DNA of 64,000 bases, from NCBI GenBank assembly GCA_040119125.1, contig JBEDTR010000008.1:1-64000 (forward strand), written 5' to 3'. A model generated the notes under the pieces. That model was not told where the DNA came from, did no database searches, and saw nothing but the letters and a program-made list of their open reading frames with translations. The DNA is from Pacificitalea sp040119125. Its GTDB lineage: Bacteria; Pseudomonadota; Alphaproteobacteria; Rhodobacterales; Rhodobacteraceae. Positions 8,656 through 17,919 of the stretch are shown here, one piece after another (the first letter of the stretch is position 1; every line of letters begins with the position of its first letter). A program made the translations under genes and the position numbers.

Positions 8656-9846
8656 TTACGCAGACGACGTGGCCTTCAGCCAAGCCGCAGCGCCCTGCCC
8701 CGCCCATGCGCCCGTCGCGACACAGGCGGTCAGCAAATAGCCCCCGGTCGATGCTTCCCAGTCCAGCATTTCGCCCGCCGCAAAGGTGCCAGGCCGGGCG
8801 CGCAGCATCAGGTCCGCATTCAACCCGTCCCACGCCACGCCACCCGCGGTCGAAATCGCCTCATCCAGCGGGCGCGGTCCGTCCAGCGGCACGGGCAGCG
8901 CCTTGGCCAACAGCGCCAGCGTCGCCGCATCACTGGGCAGCGGGCGGGCAAACTCATTCAGCAGCGCTACGCGGACAGGATCGAACCGCGCGGCTTTGCG
9001 TAGGTGATTTGCAAGGCTCGCCTTGCCGCGCGAACGTGACAGCCGATCGGTCAGCGCGCCGATGCTCAGATCGGGGGCGAGGTCGAGCGCCAACGCCGCG
9101 CCTTCGCGCAGATCCCGCGCCACCGCATAAATTCCACCGCCCTCCAGTCCGCGGGCCGAGATCACGAATTCGCCGCGATGCGCGGTGCCATTCACCAACA
9201 GCCCGGCGCCCTTCACCGGCTGACCGAAATGCCGCGCCATGTGGGCCGACCACTTCACCCGAAACCCGCAATTCGCCGGCGCAAACGGAGTGAGTGGCAC
9301 CCCCTCTGCCGCCAAAACCTCGGCCCATGCGCCATCCGACCCCAGTCGCGCCCAGCTTGCGCCGCCCAGCGCCAGAACTGTCACGTCCGCACGCTGTGAG
9401 ACCGGGCCTGCGGGCGTGTCGAACAGGCAATGCGCGCCGTCCCAGCCGGTCCAGCGCCAGCGCCGGTGCAGCACGACACCCGCCTCCTCTAGCCGCCCAA
9501 GCCATGCTCGCAGCAGCGGCGAGCCCTTCATCGCGGTGGGAAACACGCGGCCCGTGGTGCCGGTAAACAGCGGCTGGCCCAGATCCTCCGCCCAATTGCG
9601 CAATGCGTCGGGCCCGAACGCGTCCAGCATCGGCGCAAGTGGCGAGGCCGCTTCGCCATAGGCGGCGCGAAACGCATCCTGCGGTTCAGATTTGGTCAGG
9701 TTCAACCCGGACTTGCCGGCCATCAGAAATTTGCGCGCGGGGGAGGGCTTTGCCTCCGCCACCTCGACCAAATGGCCGGCGCGGGCCAGCACTTCGGCGG
9801 CCATAAGCCCGGCCGGTCCGGCCCCGATCACCAGTGCCCGTGCCAC
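8656..9846 (-). CDS. BaiN/HI0933-like FAD-dependent oxidoreductase (TIGR03862 type)
   Basis: A flavoprotein of the BaiN/YhiN family; the physiological substrate is unknown for most members. The 396-residue product opens with the dinucleotide fold LVIGAGPAGLMAAEVLARAG, followed by the family signature KFLMAGKSGLNLTKSEP. The C-terminal GGVAWDGLNADLMLR and the TGGYLLTACVATG segment complete the FAD site. The start is a GTG at 9846, 2 nt after the phosphatase stop, with TAGGGG as ribosome site; a longer reading of the frame would run through the whole upstream gene. It is the last gene of the pmbA-phosphatase unit and is likely translationally coupled. Confidence 0.88.
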   Translation of the reverse strand: MARALVIGAGPAGLMAAEVLARAGHLVEVAEAKPSPARKFLMAGKSGLNLTKSEPQDAFRAAYGEAASPLAPMLDAFGPDALRNWAEDLGQPLFTGTTGRVFPTAMKGSPLLRAWLGRLEEAGVVLHRRWRWTGWDGAHCLFDTPAGPVSQRADVTVLALGGASWARLGSDGAWAEVLAAEGVPLTPFAPANCGFRVKWSAHMARHFGQPVKGAGLLVNGTAHRGEFVISARGLEGGGIYAVARDLREGAALALDLAPDLSIGALTDRLSRSRGKASLANHLRKAARFDPVRVALLNEFARPLPSDAATLALLAKALPVPLDGPRPLDEAISTAGGVAWDGLNADLMLRARPGTFAAGEMLDWEASTGGYLLTACVATGAWAGQGAAAWLKATSSA

Positions 9847-9848
9847 CC

Positions 9849-10622
9849 CTAGAGCCGATCCATCAGGTCGGCATGCAGCACGGCCGATGCCGCGATCAGC
9901 CCGTTGGTGCAGCCTGCCACCGAATTGAACGCCACCGGTCCGCCAGTGCGATCGGTGACCACGGCGCCCGCCTCGGAACACAGCAACACCCCGGCGGCGA
10001 TGTCCCATTCCCATGTCGGGCGGAAGGTCATCATCCCGTCGTAGCGCCCCTGTGCAACCAGAGCGAGCCGGTAGGCCAACGATGGCCGGGAATGGCGGCT
10101 GACCTCGGGCACGCCACCCGGCCAGTATTCGGAGGCAAACACCGCGCGATGCGCCAACAGGCGACGGCGGCCCTGCCCTGCGCTGATCGCCACACCGTTC
10201 AGATGCGCGCCCCCGCCCCGCGTTGCGGTGAACATCCGGTCCAGTGCGGGCAGATAGACCACCCCCGCCACGACCTGTCCGGCCTCCACCACCGCCAGCG
10301 AATGTGCCCATGCATCATCGCCACGGGTGAAGGCACGGGTGCCGTCGATGGGATCGACAATGAACAGCCGTTTTGAGGCCATCCGACCGGCGCGCCGGTC
10401 GGCGTCGTCCTCGGTCTCCTCTGACAGCCAGCCATGATCAGGGCGCGCCGCCAGCAGCCGCGCGCGCAGCATTATGTCGCATTCCAGATCGGCCTCGGTC
10501 ACCGGTCCTTGGCCATCGCCCTTGTCCCAGACCCGGTGATCGGAGCGCCAGTGCCGCAGCGAGATTTCCCCCGCCGCGCGCGCCGCCTCGACCAACAGGG
10601 CGAGCGTATCACTCTCCGGCAA
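9849..10622 (-). CDS. Inositol-monophosphatase family phosphatase, probably 3'(2'),5'-bisphosphate nucleotidase CysQ
   Basis: A Mg2+-dependent, Li+-sensitive-type phosphatase. The 257-residue protein has the metal-binding Glu68 (WLSEET), the signature DPIDGTRAF (Asp90, Asp93) and the distal motif WEWDIAAGVLLCSEAG. These define the family but do not separate inositol phosphatase from PAP phosphatase; CysQ, which clears the by-product of sulfate assimilation, is the commoner role in this context. Its start overlaps the end of pmbA by 14 nt, and its stop lies 2 nt before the flavoprotein start, so the three genes form one unit. Confidence 0.87.
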   Translation of the reverse strand: MPESDTLALLVEAARAAGEISLRHWRSDHRVWDKGDGQGPVTEADLECDIMLRARLLAARPDHGWLSEETEDDADRRAGRMASKRLFIVDPIDGTRAFTRGDDAWAHSLAVVEAGQVVAGVVYLPALDRMFTATRGGGAHLNGVAISAGQGRRRLLAHRAVFASEYWPGGVPEVSRHSRPSLAYRLALVAQGRYDGMMTFRPTWEWDIAAGVLLCSEAGAVVTDRTGGPVAFNSVAGCTNGLIAASAVLHADLMDRL

Positions 10623-11955
10623 GGGTCAGCCCTTCGACCAGCAGTGATGGCACCACCCGCATCAGATGCGTCCGCGCGTCATTGGCGGGGCGGATCGTGC
10701 GCAGCATGTCCTTCAGATTGCCCGCAACCGTGCATTCATTGACCGGATAGGCGATTTCACCATTCTCAACCCAGAACCCCGACGCCCCGCGCGAATAATC
10801 GCCCGTGGTGGCGCTGATCGTCGATCCGATCATCGAGGTGATGAGCAACCCGGTCCCCATCTCGGCCAGCATGTCCGCTTGGGTTTGGGTGCCTTGGGTC
10901 AGCGTCAGGTTCGACACCGACGGGCTGGGCGGGGCGCCGGTGCCACGTCCGGCATTGGCGGTGCTCTCCATCCCCAGCTTTCGCGCGGTGGCGAGGTCGA
11001 GGATATAGCGTTGCAGCACGCCATCCTGAACAATCGCGCTGCGGCTCTTGGGCAGGCCTTCGCTATCAAACAGACGCGAACCGCCGATGCGCGGGCGCAG
11101 CGGGTCTTCGATCAGGTCCATGCCCTCGGGCAGAACCTGTGTGCCCAGCAGATCGGCAGCCCAGCTTGAGCCGCGTGCCACCGCCGCGCCATTGATTGCC
11201 CCTACGAGGTGCCCGATCAGGCTTGCCGCCACGCGCTCGTCATAGATCACCGGATAGGCGCCCGTCTTGGGGCGCCGTGCGCCAGCGCGGGCCACAGTGC
11301 GCTCCGCCGCAATACGCCCGATCTCCTCGGCGCTCATCAGGTCCTCGCGATGCGCGCGCATGTCGCCGTAGTAATCCCGCTCCATCTTGGTGCCTTCGCC
11401 GGTGATGGCGACCACCGACAGCGCATGATCGGTCCGCGCCCACCCGGCGGCAAAGCCGTTGCTGGCGGCGAGATGGATTTGCCGTGCGCCATAGGCGGCG
11501 CTGGCGGATTGCACCTGCGACACGCCGCTGACCGCCAGCGCGGCAGCCTCAGCGCGCGCTGCGGCATCTTGCAGATCGGCAGGCGCAGGTTCCGCACCAT
11601 GATCCACCAGATCGAGCCGCGTGCTGTCCAGATCGCGCGCCAATTGCGACGGATCGGCCAGCCCGGCACCGGGGTCCTCGGGCGCTTCGCGGGCCATGGC
11701 GACCGCGCGTTCTGCCATTTCGCGCATGACGTCGGGGGCAAGGTCGGACGCCGACACGCAGGCCTGCCGCCGCCCGATCAGCACGCGAAGCCCAATATCG
11801 ACCCCCTCGGACCGCTCGGCCTGCTCCAGCGCACCGGCGCGCACATCAATGGATTGGGACGTGCCCTCGACGGCAATCGCATCGGCGGCCTCGGCCCCCG
11901 CGGCGCGCGCGGCGTCAAGCAAGGCGGAGGTGAGGGTCTCGAGCGAACGGGCCAT
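10609..11955 (-). CDS. pmbA: PmbA/TldE, metalloprotease subunit of the TldD/TldE peptidase
   Basis: TldE (PmbA) pairs with TldD to degrade unfolded peptides and mature some modified peptides; the Zn-binding HExxxH lies in TldD, and this 448-residue protein lacks it, identifying it as the PmbA side. Family features are the N-terminal helix AARAAGAEAADAIAVE, GLRVLIGRRQACVSASDL, and the C-terminal GRGTGAPPSPSVSNLTL followed by GLLITSMIGS and GDYSRGASGFWVENGEI. Length is normal. It leads the operon with the phosphatase and flavoprotein. No tldD is visible in this window. Confidence 0.93.
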   Translation of the reverse strand: MARSLETLTSALLDAARAAGAEAADAIAVEGTSQSIDVRAGALEQAERSEGVDIGLRVLIGRRQACVSASDLAPDVMREMAERAVAMAREAPEDPGAGLADPSQLARDLDSTRLDLVDHGAEPAPADLQDAAARAEAAALAVSGVSQVQSASAAYGARQIHLAASNGFAAGWARTDHALSVVAITGEGTKMERDYYGDMRAHREDLMSAEEIGRIAAERTVARAGARRPKTGAYPVIYDERVAASLIGHLVGAINGAAVARGSSWAADLLGTQVLPEGMDLIEDPLRPRIGGSRLFDSEGLPKSRSAIVQDGVLQRYILDLATARKLGMESTANAGRGTGAPPSPSVSNLTLTQGTQTQADMLAEMGTGLLITSMIGSTISATTGDYSRGASGFWVENGEIAYPVNECTVAGNLKDMLRTIRPANDARTHLMRVVPSLLVEGLTLAGE

Positions 11956-12098
11956 CGGCGCACTCCTGGAACAGCTGGCCCCGGACCGGGGCGGGTCGAT
12001 CAGGAGCTAAGCCAGCAACGGCCCCCATGCAAGGGCAGCCGCCGCACACGACGCGCAGACGGAGCGAAGACGCGCCGCCCCGCCAGCCGTGCAAGCGC

Positions 12099-13655
12099 CT
12101 ACTTGATACGTTGACCGTTGGCCAAAACATGCCCCTGCTCGTTGATCGTGATCTCGGAGACAAGCGCATCGGGCCCGTCACCGGGCCGGGTAAACATGCC
12201 GGTCATCAGACGGATGCCCATTGCCTGTTCGGATGGCACGAACCCCATCAGCGTGAGGTTATCGAGAAGCGCATTCCCCCCGATCAGCGACAGGCTGAGC
12301 GTGCCCTCGGGCGCGGGCATACCGGGGAAGCTTTCCATATCGCTGTTGTCAAAGGTGAACGAGCCTGCGCCACTCAACGTCGCGCCAATGGCATCGACCA
12401 GCAGTTCATCGACGCTGAGCGCCGTGATCTCCGCAGGCAATTGACTGGCTTCGCCTGCATCGGCGACCGCGTCACTGTCGAACATGTCGACCAACCACCG
12501 CGCGGTGCCCGACAGGCTGAGCGCGACGGTCGCCGGCTCCCGCGGGAGGACTTCGCCCGGGTCAAACAGGTTCCAGACGCCATCGCTTACAGTCAGGCCG
12601 CGCAGCGCGGTCGTCAGCTGCACGGGCTCCGGCGCCTCAGTCGGGGTCAGCGGCATGGCCAATGTGGTGTCCAGCTCGGCGAAACCCAGCGCGACTTCTG
12701 GCAACGGAACCGAACTGCCCGACAGCGTGATCGCCAGATCGGATTGCCGCGCGCGATAATCCAGCGCATCACGATCCAGCGCCAGCGACAGCCCACCTTC
12801 CCGCGCGGAGCCGGACAGATCGAAATGCTCGTCTCCTGTCAGGCCGATTTCAAATGTCGCGGGCCCGTGCAGCACCGTGCCTTCGGTCGCAAACCCGGCC
12901 ATAAGCATCGACGACAGGTCGTCTTCCGCAGCGCCTTCGCCCGTCGTGCGGGAGGTCGAAGACACATCCGCCACGCTTAGCGCCATCCGTGCCCGGCCCG
13001 GCGCATCGGGATTGGCAAAATCCATGTCCAGCAGTGCCTGCCCCGCGGCAAGGGTGGAGCTGACGACCGCTTCCGCACTCGCCCCGATGCTATGGGTGCC
13101 CGACACGTCGCGCAGCGCGGCGGTCAGAGTGCCCTCCATCGGCGCGCCATCGACGACCAGCCGGGTGAGCGCCATATCGACCTGCGGCGCGGAATAGGTA
13201 TAGGCCACTGCGCCCGGCAGGCTGGAATCCGCCCCCGTGGGTTCGGCGTCGCGGGCCTCCAGCGCCATGTCGGGCGCGGTCACTTCCAGCATCGCGTCAA
13301 ACCGGCCACCGCTTTCGACCGGGCCACCGACCAGCACGATATACTCCGCCGGAAGCTCAAACCGAACAGCCCCGTCGCCGGTCTCGATCAGGGTGATGTC
13401 GCCCAATGCGGAGCGCACGGTCAAATCCTCGCTCGTCAGCAGGTAATTCACGCCATAGAGCGCCAACTGCCCCGTGCTTCGCCGCTGGTTTTCCACGTCG
13501 ATGATGACACCGGAACGGGCGGCCGCGTCGCGCCAACTGTCCCAGGCCTCCTCGGCTGTCAGCGCCAGCGCGGCACCGGGCGACAGCAACAGGCACCCGC
13601 CGCAGATCAGGCCCCACCGATGGGACAGGGCATGTGCAAAACGGGGTCGGGGCAT
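12099..13655 (-). CDS. DUF2125 domain-containing exported protein
   Basis: A 518-residue protein with a cleavable signal peptide (hydrophobic segment about 15-31, cleavage after ALA) followed by a long beta-rich, Asp/Glu-rich, cysteine-poor domain of the DUF2125 type, suggesting a periplasmic location. Many short repeating beta units (LSLSGTARWL, LSLIGGNALL, LDMDFANP) recall large periplasmic lipid-transfer proteins of the AsmA kind, but this is only a resemblance in pattern. It stands alone between pmbA and a divergent SDR gene. The function is unknown. Confidence 0.78.
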   Translation of the reverse strand: MPRPRFAHALSHRWGLICGGCLLLSPGAALALTAEEAWDSWRDAAARSGVIIDVENQRRSTGQLALYGVNYLLTSEDLTVRSALGDITLIETGDGAVRFELPAEYIVLVGGPVESGGRFDAMLEVTAPDMALEARDAEPTGADSSLPGAVAYTYSAPQVDMALTRLVVDGAPMEGTLTAALRDVSGTHSIGASAEAVVSSTLAAGQALLDMDFANPDAPGRARMALSVADVSSTSRTTGEGAAEDDLSSMLMAGFATEGTVLHGPATFEIGLTGDEHFDLSGSAREGGLSLALDRDALDYRARQSDLAITLSGSSVPLPEVALGFAELDTTLAMPLTPTEAPEPVQLTTALRGLTVSDGVWNLFDPGEVLPREPATVALSLSGTARWLVDMFDSDAVADAGEASQLPAEITALSVDELLVDAIGATLSGAGSFTFDNSDMESFPGMPAPEGTLSLSLIGGNALLDNLTLMGFVPSEQAMGIRLMTGMFTRPGDGPDALVSEITINEQGHVLANGQRIK

Positions 13656-13814
13656 AGGGTCTTCTCCCTCGGAGGTGCTTACAGCGAAAATCTACTGCGC
13701 AGCTTCCCGCCGGGCGCGCCTGTGGTCAAGCCATTGACGCATGTCCGCCGCCCGGATGGGGTTTCACCGTCTGGAAGGCTGGGCTATCGATAGGAAAACA
13801 GCGGGGAGCCACCC

Positions 13815-14570
13815 ATGACCGATATGACCGGAAAAACAGTCCTTATCACCGGCGCAAGCAGGGGCATCGGCGCCGCGGCTGCGCGACGGTTCGCACAGGC
13901 TGGTGCCAATGTCGCGCTGCTGGCCCGGACGGAGGAGGCAATCGCCGACCTCGCAGGCGAAATCGGCGACCGCGCCTTGGCGATCCCTTGCGATATAACC
14001 CGATATTGGGAAGTCGATGCCGCGGTGAAAGCCACGGTGAACGCGTTTGGCGGATTGGACGTGCTGATCAACAATGCAGGCGCGATTGAGCCGATCTCGC
14101 GCATTTCCGATGCCGATCCGGAGGCATGGGGGAAGGTCATCGACGTCAACCTGAAGGGTGTCTTCAACGGCATCCGCGCCGCCCTGCCGGTGATGCAGGC
14201 GGCGGGTGGCGGCACCGTTCTGACGATCAGCTCCGGTGCGGCACATAACCCGATCGAGGCATGGTCGGCCTATTGCGCGTCCAAGGCAGGGGCCGCGATG
14301 CTGACCCGCGCCACTGACCACGAAACCCGCGCCCAAGGCATCCGGGCCATCGGCCTGTCGCCCGGCACTGTTGCCACCGACATGCAGCGCGAAATCAAAT
14401 CGAGCGGCATCAACCCGATCAGCCAACTGGACTGGTCCGATCACATCCCGCCCGAATGGCCGGCGGAGACGCTTTTGTGGCTATGCGGTCCCGCAGGCGA
14501 CGACTGGCTGGGACAGGAAGTGTCCCTGCGCGACGAAAACCTGCGCCGCGCCGTGGGACTCATCGACTGA
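13815..14570 (+). CDS. Short-chain dehydrogenase/reductase (classical SDR)
   Basis: A cytosolic NAD(P)-dependent oxidoreductase of unknown substrate. The 251-residue protein has TGASRGIG for the cofactor (residues 12-19), NNAG for the fold, and catalytic YCASK. The segment between the fold and the active site (DITRYWEVDAAVKATVNAFG) is typical of classical members. The start is the ATG at 13815, after GGGGAGCCACCC. It is divergent from the DUF2125 gene and convergent with purU. An imperfect hairpin with arms cgcgcc and ggcgcg (about 14574-14599) follows the stop. Confidence 0.9.
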   Translation: MTDMTGKTVLITGASRGIGAAAARRFAQAGANVALLARTEEAIADLAGEIGDRALAIPCDITRYWEVDAAVKATVNAFGGLDVLINNAGAIEPISRISDADPEAWGKVIDVNLKGVFNGIRAALPVMQAAGGGTVLTISSGAAHNPIEAWSAYCASKAGAAMLTRATDHETRAQGIRAIGLSPGTVATDMQREIKSSGINPISQLDWSDHIPPEWPAETLLWLCGPAGDDWLGQEVSLRDENLRRAVGLID

Positions 14571-14652
14571 TCACGCGCCAACGACCCCTCCCCCGGCGCG
14601 TAGGGTGCCCGGGTTTCGTCTTGGCTGAACTACGCGATTTTACCGCGCCGGG

Positions 14653-15537
14653 TCAGCCCATCCGCTCGGAGGCATAGCTGCCGGGGCTGGCCGGAAACAC
14701 CACCGTCTTGCTGCCGTTCAGGAAGACGCGATTGTGGATATGCGCGTGCACCGCACGGGCGAGCACCTGACTTTCGGTGTCGCGGCCAAGGCTAACGTAA
14801 TCCTCGGGGCTTTGAGCGTGGGTGACGCGCACGGTCTCCTGCTCGATGATCGGACCTTCATCCAGATCGGCGGTGACGTAATGCGAGGTCGCCCCGATCA
14901 GTTTCACCCCGCGCTCATAGGCCTGTTTATAGGGGTTCGCGCCCTTGAAGCTGGGCAGGAACGAGTGGTGGATATTGATGATCCGCCCCGACATTTTCTG
15001 GCACATCTCATCGGACAGCACCTGCATGTAGCGGGCCAGAACGACCAGCTCGGCGCCGCTTTCCTCAATGATCTGCATCTGCCGCGCCTCGGCTTCGGGC
15101 TTGGTATCACGGGTCACGCGCACATGGTGAAACGGAATGTCGTGGTTCACGACCAGCTTCTGGTAATCCATGTGGTTCGAAATCACGCCGACGATGTCGA
15201 TTGGCAGCGCGCCGATGCGCCAGCGATAGAGCAAATCGTTCAGGCAATGACCGAAGCGCGACACCATGATCACGACCTTCTTGCGCTGGGCCGTGTCGTG
15301 GAATTCGTAATCCATGCCGAACTGCGCGCCGGTCTCGGCAAAGCTCGCGTCGAGCTGGTCGAGCGTCGCGCCGGTTTCGGACCGGAAACACACCCGCATA
15401 AAGAAATTGCCGGTTTCCTGATCGTCGAACTGTGCGCTGTCGGTGATGTTGCAGCCCTGCTCGGCCAGATAGGTCGAGATTGCCGCGACGATGCCGCGGG
15501 TGGAGGCGCATTGCACAGTCAGGTCGAAGGCGCTCAT
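14653..15537 (-). CDS. purU: Formyltetrahydrofolate deformylase
   Basis: PurU hydrolyses 10-formyl-THF to THF and formate, balancing one-carbon pools and supplying formate for PurT-type purine synthesis. The 294-residue product has an N-terminal ACT regulatory domain (about 1-85) and a C-terminal formyltransferase domain with NIHHSFLPSF (catalytic Asn/His region) and TADLDEGPIIEQ (catalytic Asp). Length matches the family. The start ATG at 15537 follows GAGGAT. It is convergent with the SDR gene and separated from the next minus-strand gene by 161 nt. Confidence 0.95.
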   Translation of the reverse strand: MSAFDLTVQCASTRGIVAAISTYLAEQGCNITDSAQFDDQETGNFFMRVCFRSETGATLDQLDASFAETGAQFGMDYEFHDTAQRKKVVIMVSRFGHCLNDLLYRWRIGALPIDIVGVISNHMDYQKLVVNHDIPFHHVRVTRDTKPEAEARQMQIIEESGAELVVLARYMQVLSDEMCQKMSGRIINIHHSFLPSFKGANPYKQAYERGVKLIGATSHYVTADLDEGPIIEQETVRVTHAQSPEDYVSLGRDTESQVLARAVHAHIHNRVFLNGSKTVVFPASPGSYASERMG

Positions 15538-15698
15538 GGCCGGTATCCTCGTTCAGTAAGCATGACCGCGATGGCTGCACCGCAGGTCCGGGCATGGGAA
15601 GTGGCAGGTTTTGCCCCGTTGGGCAAGCGTATGGGGTGGCGCGCCGCGCCGTGCCCCCCGCTGCAAGTCCCGGATATGTCACGCCGGTGCAGCGCCGG

Positions 15699-16523
15699 TC
15701 ACAGACCCTGCGACACCGCACGCCGCGCCCCGCGCGCCCTGCAAGTGTCTAGATCGGCGCGCAGCACCGGCAGACCCTGCGCCTCCAACACCAGCGCATA
15801 GGCGCGGGCCGGTCCGGCCTCCCCCACGACGGCCACGTTCTGGCCCAGCCAATAGGCGCGGCTCGCGGCCATTTCCGCCCCGACCAGCGCCCCCGCAACG
15901 CGGTCCTGTGTTGCCGCGTCATCCTGCAGGCCCAGCGCGCGGGCGGCGCTCGCCTCGGCCAGCCGTGCCGCAAGGCGCTCCGGACGGTTCAGCGTGTCGG
16001 CGGCGGCCTCTGCGAACCGGGGTGCCTCGTCAATGAACAACCCCGCGCCCCCTGCCGCCCGAGCCAGCGCGCCACTGCGAAATCCTGACAGGCTCACCAC
16101 CTCCTCCGCCGAGATCAGCGCCCACAGGGTCGCCTCCGCCCCCGGCAGGCACAAAACCCCATCGAATTTCGGGTTCAGATCCAAAAAACCAGCCACGCGG
16201 AATTCCAGTCCGCCGCTCAATGCAGGCGGGCTCGACTGGCTCAACATCGGCTGGGCAAGCAACCGGATGTCGCCCGGCGCCCCCGGCAGGGCCGGTGCTT
16301 CCCACGGCGCCGGAGTAGCGAGCGGAAGACAAGGCACCGACACCCGCGCGCCGCCAGCGCCCGTCACTAACACCGGCGCGCCGCTTGCGCCCTGCGCCTC
16401 TGCCAACGCGGGCAGATCGTCCAGATGCGCGCCCTGCGCCTGCCACACCGGGGCCGCGCCCGTGCCGAACCCTGCTGCCCACAGGCCTTCTGCCGTCAGT
16501 TCCGCTGCTATCGCTTGGGTCAT
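15699..16523 (-). CDS. Degenerate 2-dehydro-3-deoxygalactonokinase (DgoK)-like protein
   Basis: This 274-residue protein aligns with DgoK over its central and C-terminal parts: GVLCLPGAE corresponds to the PGTH region, SLSGFRSGALARAA to the MTGEL region, and GALVGAEMAASRAYWLGQ with VAVVGEAGPARAY to the C-terminal helices. What is missing is telling: the N-terminal nucleotide-binding strand (DWGTT type), the GMVGS loop (here VTGAGGARV) and the RGEE motif (here FRVAG). The frame is intact, and GGGAG precedes the ATG at 16523, so the gene seems expressed, yet kinase activity is doubtful. It may be a non-catalytic derivative. No other KDPGal pathway gene is nearby. Confidence 0.68.
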   Translation of the reverse strand: MTQAIAAELTAEGLWAAGFGTGAAPVWQAQGAHLDDLPALAEAQGASGAPVLVTGAGGARVSVPCLPLATPAPWEAPALPGAPGDIRLLAQPMLSQSSPPALSGGLEFRVAGFLDLNPKFDGVLCLPGAEATLWALISAEEVVSLSGFRSGALARAAGGAGLFIDEAPRFAEAAADTLNRPERLAARLAEASAARALGLQDDAATQDRVAGALVGAEMAASRAYWLGQNVAVVGEAGPARAYALVLEAQGLPVLRADLDTCRARGARRAVSQGL

Positions 16524-16669
16524 CGGTCGCTCCCTTGGTATCGTCGCCCCACATAACGCAGGCCGATCCGCTTGCCACCCCCGGCACGCCGCTCGGGCGA
16601 TCCACCGGCACGCGGTCGCAGGCGGGTTGGCCCTTGCGCTCATGCCCGGCGCGCGCCCATCTATCAGGT

Positions 16670-17404
16670 ATGGAATGGCGTGAGGAAGGCGCGCTTCTTG
16701 CCGTGCGCAAGCATGGCGAAAGCGCCGCGATCATCGATGTGTTTACCGAAGCCCACGGCCGCCATTCCGGCGTTGTGCGCGGCGGTGCAGGTCGTCGCAT
16801 CGCGCCTTTGCTGCAACCCGGCGCGCAGCTGGACCTGACATGGCGCGCCCGTCTTGACGCGCATCTGGGCCATTTCACTGTGGAGCCGGTGCAGGCCCGC
16901 GCCGCGCCGCTGTTGGGCGACCGCGCCGCATTGGCGGGGCTGACGGCTGTCACCGCATTGCTGGCCTTTGCGCTGCCGGAACGCGCCGCCTATCCGGTGC
17001 TTTATCGTCAGACGCAGTTCCTACTGGACCTGCTGGGCCAGTCTGATCACTGGCCGCTGGCCTATTTACGCTGGGAAATGGCGCTGCTCGATCAAATGGG
17101 GTTCGGGCTGGATCTGTCGGCCTGCGCCGTGACGGGGGCAAAGACCGGCCTGACCTATGTGTCACCGCGCACAGGCCGCGCGGTCAGCCGCGCCGGGGCT
17201 GGCGACTGGGCCGATCGCCTGCTGCCGCTGGCGCCCTGCCTCACCGGTGACCCGCCCGAAAGCAACGGCGAAGTCATGCAGGGACTGGAGGTCACCGGGT
17301 TCTTTCTTGATAACCACTTGCGCCCGTCACTGGGCGAGCGGCCATTGCCACCGGCACGCGCACGGCTGCTGCAGGCGTTGAACCGCGCTCAGCGGGAACG
17401 GTAG
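16670..17404 (+). CDS. recO: DNA repair protein RecO
   Basis: RecO loads RecA onto gapped DNA in the RecFOR pathway. The 244-residue protein has the N-terminal OB-fold start EEGALLAVRKHGESAAIIDVF, then GVVRGGAGRR, and the helical C-terminal domain with LRWEMALLDQMGFGLDL. The family's zinc cysteines are not apparent here, as in many alphaproteobacterial members. The start is the ATG at 16670; the frame is open upstream but overlaps the divergent DgoK-like gene. Its 3' end overlaps the convergent META-domain gene by 16 nt. Confidence 0.92.
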   Translation: MEWREEGALLAVRKHGESAAIIDVFTEAHGRHSGVVRGGAGRRIAPLLQPGAQLDLTWRARLDAHLGHFTVEPVQARAAPLLGDRAALAGLTAVTALLAFALPERAAYPVLYRQTQFLLDLLGQSDHWPLAYLRWEMALLDQMGFGLDLSACAVTGAKTGLTYVSPRTGRAVSRAGAGDWADRLLPLAPCLTGDPPESNGEVMQGLEVTGFFLDNHLRPSLGERPLPPARARLLQALNRAQRER

Positions 17405-17805
17405 CGCAGGGACTTGCCTGCGCCGGTCAACGTCATCGACGCGCCATTCAACTCCACCGCGCTCATGTGCTCCAGCGTCGAAAAATAGCGCTGCTCCGCT
17501 TCGAGTGCGGGACAGGCCATCCGCGTCGCGGTAATCCCCGCAATCCCGAACCACGGAAACGGTGCAACGATCCGCGCCGAATACGCATTGCACGGCCCAT
17601 GGCCGGAAATGTGGTTCGGCACCGGAAAGGTGAGCGTCACACCATCAGGTGCCGGGCCTCCATCGATGGCCACAAGCACCCATTCACTCTGATTTCCGGC
17701 AAACTCGCTTAGCGTTTTTTCGGCCTGTGCGGGGATCACCGATCCCGCCAGCACCAGTGCCGCGACCGCCGCCCGGCAGCCGCCCACTCCAATCACTCGT
17801 CTCAA
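17389..17805 (-). CDS. META domain-containing exported protein (HslJ-like)
   Basis: A small envelope protein: signal peptide (to about residue 26, cleavage after PAQA) followed by one META domain, the fold of HslJ. Domain signatures are SEWVLVAIDGG, TFPVPNHISGHGPCNAYSA and TRMACPALEAEQRYFSTL. The chosen start is the TTG at 17805, with AGGAGG 8 nt upstream; a GTG at 17844 gives a longer form but splits the signal peptide context. Mature length is about 110 residues, normal for the domain. Its role is unknown; HslJ relates to stress and novobiocin resistance. The 3' end overlaps recO by 16 nt. Confidence 0.82.
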   Translation of the reverse strand: MRRVIGVGGCRAAVAALVLAGSVIPAQAEKTLSEFAGNQSEWVLVAIDGGPAPDGVTLTFPVPNHISGHGPCNAYSARIVAPFPWFGIAGITATRMACPALEAEQRYFSTLEHMSAVELNGASMTLTGAGKSLRYRSR

Positions 17806-17919
17806 AAACACCCCTCCTGTAGGAGCACACTCATACACAGGCACGCGGCACAGGCGCGGACCATTCCGCCGCCATCTTCCGCACGCCTGAGGCGGACGTT
17901 AGCAGCCGCGCCGGCGCGC

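Noticed and set aside
15600..15698. GC-rich stretch with short repeats (CGCCGG) after the DgoK-like gene
   Set aside because: No consistent unit or stable stem-loop with terminator character.
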